This document shows positions 37,690-42,130 of a DNA stretch of 42,130 bases, in pieces. Made by a program: the position numbers and the translations under genes. Every line of letters begins with the position of its first letter. The first letter of the stretch is position 1. The notes beneath the pieces are model-generated. The model was given only the letters and a program-made list of their open reading frames with translations. It was not told where the DNA came from and searched no databases. Source of the DNA: Saccoglossus kowalevskii (taxonomy: Eukaryota; Hemichordata; Enteropneusta; Harrimaniidae); NCBI RefSeq assembly GCF_000003605.2, contig NW_003110485.1, positions 37,565 to 79,694 of the forward strand, read 5' to 3'.

Positions 37690-38248
37690 ATTGCATTTTT
37701 TCCCCTCAAAATACTGCCAAAACATAATGTGTTCTCGTCATTGGGCTTGAGAGTCTACAACACCATTCTGGACATAAATATAACGTCATAGTAGTCTTAA
37801 ATTAAATAATATTAAAAAATAACGTTTTGGAGTTAAAATATGATTTTTTCTCCTACTTTTACCTCTGTTTTTTTTCTAGGTCACCGTGTGAAAACGTCAA
37901 AGCCAGCCAATAACTTAGGTGATATAATACAAACGCCGGCCAGACGTCCCCCTTACTATCTACCGTTGTAACAAGCGCTACAAACAATTAAAAACAATTC
38001 CCAAAATACAGGCCTGATAATTTTTGTCTTAATACAATTCAGTGATCATTCATATATATAAAAAAGTATCTGTCATAAATAGACTGAACAGTATTTTCAG
38101 AGCTTAAAGAATGTTTTTTTTTTACAGTCATACAGACAAGACATTACCTTCAGATGGACCGTAGGATGCCCTGTACGTTAAGTTTTCAGTGCAGTGTTAT
38201 GTTAAGTCACAGTTCATATGCAGTGTCGCCTGACGACGACACGCGGCA

Positions 38249-39415
38249 TCAGTGCCAGTTCGTCGTCGTACCGCTGCACTGTACGCAATGTCTTTCCAAA
38301 CTTGACGGCAAAGGGGTTGTAAACGCGCTGATGCCGTTGTGGTGATCCGTGTGTCTCAGCGATGACTGTATCGCGGTCGCTGCAGATGGTCGAAACGATG
38401 ACAGTCCCGTACAGGCTGCGAGGTTAGACTTGTTCGGTGAAGAACCGCTACCAATAATATTTTCAATGGAAAAGACGGGCCTACTGGACACCGTCGGGTT
38501 ACATGACGATACCACAGTCGATGCGAGACTGAGTGGGAAAGTGTTCACTAAGTTCAAGTTGCCAACTTGCGGCAAAGGCAGTGGTACTGGTGGGGGTAAA
38601 GGTGTGACGTAATGGTAAGGAAGTGGACGAGCTCCATGTCCGAAAAGAAAATGATGGCCATAGGGGTCGGTTGTCATAAATGCTGTCGGTTCGCGTAGTG
38701 GATCGGGGTGTTGGCGCTTATATCGCTTTCGTCGCCGAAGAAAGGAACCATTGTCGAACATGTCTTCACTGGCTGGGTCTAGAGTCCAATAGTTACCTTT
38801 GCCAGGGTTCCCGGGTTCTCGCGGTATCTTGACAAAGCAGTCGTTTAGGGACAAATTGTGCCGTATACTATTTTGCCAGACTGGAAAACGTTCCCTGTAG
38901 TATGGAAACCGATTCATAATAAACTCACAAATGCCACTGAGCGTCAGTCTTTTTTGTGGCGATTGCAGAACAGCCATAGTAATCAGAGCAATGTACGAAT
39001 ACGGCGGTTTCACTAAATTGTTTTTCTTTTTCGTCGAATCGTCCCCATCAGTAGTGTCGCCGGTAGTGGCATCATCGTTCGCAATAGTTGTTTCTGTAGA
39101 CGTGTTAACTGAATGATCAGAGTCGTCATGTACGACGATGTCGTCCGTTGTTGATGCCTCACTTTCTGGCGGTGTCTGAGGTAGACTATCTTCCATAATA
39201 TCAATATTTTCCTGGTCATACACCGCCGCATCGTGCGTGATATGTTCCCTGCCCTGATGGCTTGTTTCGCTCTCAGCCATCTCCCTGTTATCTGGAGAGG
39301 CCGCAGATGTCATTTTGAAGGTGGCGTGGGGTGGTAGCTGTTCGTCCTGCTGTTGCGGCCGTACAGTGTACGCAGTACTGGCAAGCACTGCGTCGGGTTT
39401 CCAGTCGGATCGCAT
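38249..39415 (-). CDS. foxD: Forkhead box D (FoxD) transcription factor
   Basis: FoxD-class forkhead protein, a nuclear DNA-binding developmental regulator. It is 388 residues from the first in-frame ATG (39415-39413) to TGA (38251-38249), in one exon. An acidic, Ser/Thr-rich N-terminal region (about residues 60-128) precedes a complete forkhead domain (about 136-234; DNA 38714-39010). The domain starts [15 protein letters not shown], has recognition helix [14 protein letters not shown] and ends [11 protein letters not shown], a basic nuclear-localisation wing. FoxD identity rests on [17 protein letters not shown] and on the post-domain LREPTAFM, which is close to LREQTALM of vertebrate FoxD3. 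A Pro-rich linker (260-285) leads to an eh1 motif FSIENIIG (315-322), which recruits Groucho/TLE corepressors and is typical of FoxD, so repression is the likely mode. The start is uncertain. ATG 39415 has a poor context (CTAATGC). ATG 39313 has A at -3, gives 354 residues and still keeps the acidic ENIDIMED stretch that resembles the EDVDIDVVG element of vertebrate FoxD. The frame is also open upstream to a TGA at 39553-39551. FoxD identity is very secure; the exact N-terminus is not. Confidence 0.97.
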   Translation of the reverse strand: MRSDWKPDAVLASTAYTVRPQQQDEQLPPHATFKMTSAASPDNREMAESETSHQGREHITHDAAVYDQENIDIMEDSLPQTPPESEASTTDDIVVHDDSDHSVNTSTETTIANDDATTGDTTDGDDSTKKKNNLVKPPYSYIALITMAVLQSPQKRLTLSGICEFIMNRFPYYRERFPVWQNSIRHNLSLNDCFVKIPREPGNPGKGNYWTLDPASEDMFDNGSFLRRRKRYKRQHPDPLREPTAFMTTDPYGHHFLFGHGARPLPYHYVTPLPPPVPLPLPQVGNLNLVNTFPLSLASTVVSSCNPTVSSRPVFSIENIIGSGSSPNKSNLAACTGLSSFRPSAATAIQSSLRHTDHHNGISAFTTPLPSSLERHCVQCSGTTTNWH

Positions 39416-39559
39416 TAGCTCACGCTGCAGTTGAGACTGAATACGGGTGTTGGAGAAACTAAGTGTTGGCCAGTCACCAGAGTTCCGAGGACTACCGTAG
39501 TAACTGCGGCTATCAGCGAGAAATGTTGTTTTGGGTAACACTGGTCGAGTTCACAGTAG

Positions 39560-39582
39560 CACACACATATACACACACACAC
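39560..39582. repeat. short (CA)n tract in FoxD 5' flank
   Basis: About eleven AC/CA dinucleotides with one TAT interruption, roughly 145 bp upstream of the first FoxD ATG and probably inside the 5' UTR, where it would be transcribed as (GU)n. Confidence 0.85.
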
Positions 39583-40044
39583 GTTGGATCACCAAAATGT
39601 GCTCGTTGACTGTTTGGTATTGAACTGCGGAACGCAAACTTAGAGAGCCCACCTACTAGGAAACGTTACTGAGTCTAAGTGAGCCACCTTCCGTCGAACT
39701 TCTCCCTCTCTATGAGTTGACTGCTGGTCACGTGACACACGGGTTTTTTGTGTATGTAATTTCCATAACAATTCATTTACGGGGCAAGGGTCCGCCCACC
39801 TCGATAATTAGACGGTTCATTCTGCAAACAATACATACGTAAACTTAGCCGTGCTGCATTCTAGCGTCGGCTACTATGGAATGGAAACGAATAACCACAA
39901 ACAACTACCGAAATTGTTATGTTGATATCTACAAAAACACAGACGCAAAGCAAGGAGGATTAGACAAACGTTTTTTTTTTTGTATTTTGTCACAGAACTG
40001 CGACGAATAAAGGCGAGAAAAAAAAAAAAAAACTAACCAGTGCA

Positions 40045-40128
40045 GCGCCCTCTGGCAGCAACCGGACGACTTATAAATCATTTTCATGTTATGCTATTCA
40101 TTTAGTCATCAACACTACTTTTGATTGG
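40045..40128 (-). promoter_or_regulatory. candidate FoxD core promoter (CCAAT, TATA-like, CTCF-like)
   Basis: Read on the minus strand, GGCCAATCA carries a CCAAT box (40128-40124). About 50 bp further on is a TATA-like TTTATAAG (40077-40070). Immediately after it is GCTGCCAGAGGGCGCTGC, which contains the core AGAGGGCGC of the CTCF consensus (motif 40058-40045; its outer CCA is replaced by CTG). The CCAAT-to-TATA spacing is classic and predicts a start near 40040, giving a 5' UTR of about 0.6 kb to ATG 39415. Several upstream ATGs would lie in that UTR, so a nearer start or a 5' UTR intron is possible. A polypyrimidine tract ending in CAG lies downstream near 40000 on the same strand. Confidence 0.35.
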
Positions 40129-40191
40129 CCAGTTTATTTGTTAATGTTAATACTAGGCTTTCCTAAGAGGCGGGACGACATCAGTTGCTCT

Positions 40192-40226
40192 GTTGCTAAG
40201 CAAACGCCTCTCGGTTGCCCAGAAAC
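40192..40226. promoter_or_regulatory. two tandem RFX X-box-like motifs
   Basis: GTTGCTAAGCAAAC (40192-40205) and GTTGCCCAGAAAC (40214-40226) each resemble the RFX X-box GTNRCC-N(0-3)-RGYAAC. The first has one mismatch in each half. The second has a perfect left half and one mismatch on the right. They start 22 bp apart, about 115-150 bp upstream of the TATA-like element on the FoxD side. RFX factors drive ciliary genes and some neural genes. X-boxes work in either orientation, so they could serve FoxD or a rightward transcript. Confidence 0.4.
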
Positions 40227-42130
40227 CAACAGATAGATAGGACGAAATCTTCAAGTTACGCCGCGAATGTATCCAGTCGTTGTTTCTCGGCAGGCCTATC
40301 AGTGTGACAGAGATCTGTCGTGTGCCGTCCTCTATCTCATAGAAATTCAGAGAACCATTGTAGGAAGTCGAAGCTGAAAAAATGGCAATCGTAACGCAGT
40401 AACGGTAAGATGGATAGGGAGCTGAGCGGATTTAAGAGGCACAGACTGCCCCTGGAGAAAGTGTGCATTGCAGACAAGTGACACGTTGTTTGTACAATAA
40501 ATCGAGATACGCGGGGTTGTGTTATGATTGTATTTTCACACCCTTTCCCATCGATGATTTATCTCTGCGATTCATATCAACAACTCGGGAACAATAAAAC
40601 AGATGCAATTAGGGTAATAGATTTATTCTGACACTACAAATTGTCACATTTTAACTACTTATGTATTTTATGTTACGAAACTAAACGACTTAAAACGAAG
40701 GAAGGTGAATCATTCACATTACACTCGTGAAAGTGAAATGGATTTAATCAGCCCCGATGATGAATTGGTAGAAAGGGAAATTTACATCAGGTAATGGCTT
40801 TGATTTACCCTCTGTTGGCACTAACATTCTAATCCGATCTCTTCGGTCAAGATTATCCAGCAAATTGTACACGTTTTATTAGTGTCAATTCATAAGCTCA
40901 CTGGTTTGCAGAAACAAAACGGGCCTCTTTTTCAACATGTTTTAGTAGACACCATTGTTTAAAAAGAGATACGGTTTTCATAAACAAACATCAATCTGGG
41001 TGACCTCTCATTGGATTGGCAGCACATGTCCAGCCTACCATTCACAGAATCACTGACGGACGACGACGGAACTATCATACGCCCTCATTACGTGTGATGT
41101 GTCACGGGCTGTGATTGGCTGCATAGGATTCGCGCGATTGCGAAGTAAATGGTTGTTTTCGAGAGAATAAAGCAACTCATATTATTGAACTACAAAAAAT
41201 AATAAACGATTATGCAGACATATCACCGCGTTCACCTGGTTTTCATTCTCATATGAATACCACCGTCGGCACGGTGCGCCAACTTGAAGACAGTCCTGGA
41301 GAGCCTAGGGCTATGTTTACTCGACCGGTGTTAGTACATGAAGGGAAAACAGTATTGGATTCAATTGCAATGTTTATATTTTATTATTAAATAGTCACCA
41401 CATTAACACTTTTTTCACTTAAAAACAACATAATTATCACAGATTGTCAGAGTCACAATTGCACGTTGTTATGCGTACACGGAAGCAGTTAGTTCCCGGT
41501 GATCATCATGATACAAAATCTCCACGCCATCCCATGCCCAATATTCCAGTTTCGTCAACAAGCAGTGCTGTTAAAAGCGCCTCGCAGTATGTCCACTTCC
41601 AGATTTTTGCCTAAAAATAAAATAAAACGCACAATATTAATAATAGACATGACGAAGTCACGCAATAACAGTTGAGAGCCAACGTCAAGTTGAACGCGTT
41701 AAAATCAGATGGGTAAAATACGGATGCCATGGAGAATTTCGCCAAAATTATTGAAGGTTAGCCCCACTACCCCCTTTCAAGATCTGCTACCCTGAAAATA
41801 TTATCGCATCGCGCGCTGCCCCCTATCCCGATTGCTTGTATATGCCTGCCCCCCCCCCCTATACAGGCACCAACACAATGAAGCGCAGTCAAAACGGTCT
41901 CAGATCAGTTGCCGTGTAATTTGTGTGACAAACGAGGACAAATTACCCAAACAAAACCCTTGCCTGGTAATAATACCCTCAAAAGACAGCGCGGACATTG
42001 ACTGTCCTGTATGTTACAGAGCAGAAATAGGGGGAACGTGCGCGAAATATTGACGGTAATGATGGTGAGTGAGCGGCACGGACGATTTTTTTTTCAACGA
42101 TCACTCGGCCCTCTACGTTGATTTCCACGC

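Larger units (their letters stand above)
39416..42130. other. 5' flank of FoxD to right edge, no second gene seen
   Basis: About 2.7 kb upstream of FoxD. It contains an E-box in the extended palindrome GTCACGTGAC (39727-39736), opposing T and A runs near 39971 and 40018, a CCAAT/TATA-like promoter candidate (40045-40128), two X-box-like motifs (40192-40226) and a possible divergent first exon ending at 40404. From about 40,500 to the edge I see only unique AT-rich sequence, a C-run near 41850 and short open frames without recognisable domains. In vertebrates FOXD2 and FOXE3 are neighbours, so a Fox neighbour could lie beyond this edge, but nothing here shows it. Confidence 0.5.

Noticed and set aside
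38154-39231. Open frames on the opposite strand or other frames over FoxD
   Set aside because: Shadows of the FoxD coding sequence, with no independent domain.
39416-39541. FoxD protein starting at GTG 39541
   Set aside because: Non-ATG initiation is rare in animals and the 42 extra residues show no FoxD similarity, so ATG 39415 or 39313 is preferred.
227-42130. CRISPR arrays, bacterial operons, phage or retroviral genes
   Set aside because: None seen. The tandem repeats are minisatellites without unique spacers, and no reverse transcriptase, integrase or transposase motif is recognisable.

Overview
The window looks like animal (metazoan) nuclear DNA, most likely from an invertebrate deuterostome such as a hemichordate, echinoderm or cephalochordate. 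A hemichordate like Saccoglossus is my best guess, but the sequence does not prove it. The reasons are one unmistakable animal-specific transcription factor gene (FoxD class forkhead), AT-rich flanks with micro- and minisatellites, a scaffolding gap of Ns, and no bacterial-style packing of genes. The FoxD protein lacks the long Ala/Gly/His runs of vertebrate FoxD1-4.

Layout. Positions 1-226 are the right-hand end of a 33-bp minisatellite that continues off the left edge. From about 227 to 38,248 there is roughly 38 kb in which I find no convincing protein-coding gene, RNA gene or recognisable transposon. It contains a (TATTC)n array (1266-1373), a 375-bp assembly gap (11323-11697), a compound (TTTA)n/(TTTG)n array (18627-18750), a second minisatellite with a 34-bp unit (33607-33747), several hairpins and palindromes, and clusters of transcription-factor-like motifs. 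The FoxD gene lies on the minus strand at 38249-39415 as a single uninterrupted exon. A possible poly(A) signal sits about 560 bp past its stop. The 2.7 kb upstream (39416-42130) holds an E-box, a CCAAT/TATA-like pair with a CTCF-like core next to it, and two tandem RFX/X-box-like motifs.

Interpretation. FoxD proteins are developmental transcription factors, usually repressors acting through Groucho/TLE, and such genes are often surrounded by long regulatory non-coding DNA. The 38 kb downstream is most simply read as a gene-poor regulatory landscape, but conservation could not be tested here. I did not find a clear new biological system. The observations best worth checking are the FoxD N-terminus and promoter, the repeated TGACGTCA and CACGTG palindromes, the two strong hairpins (14440-14482 and 29229-29271), and the two-unit-type 33-bp minisatellite.
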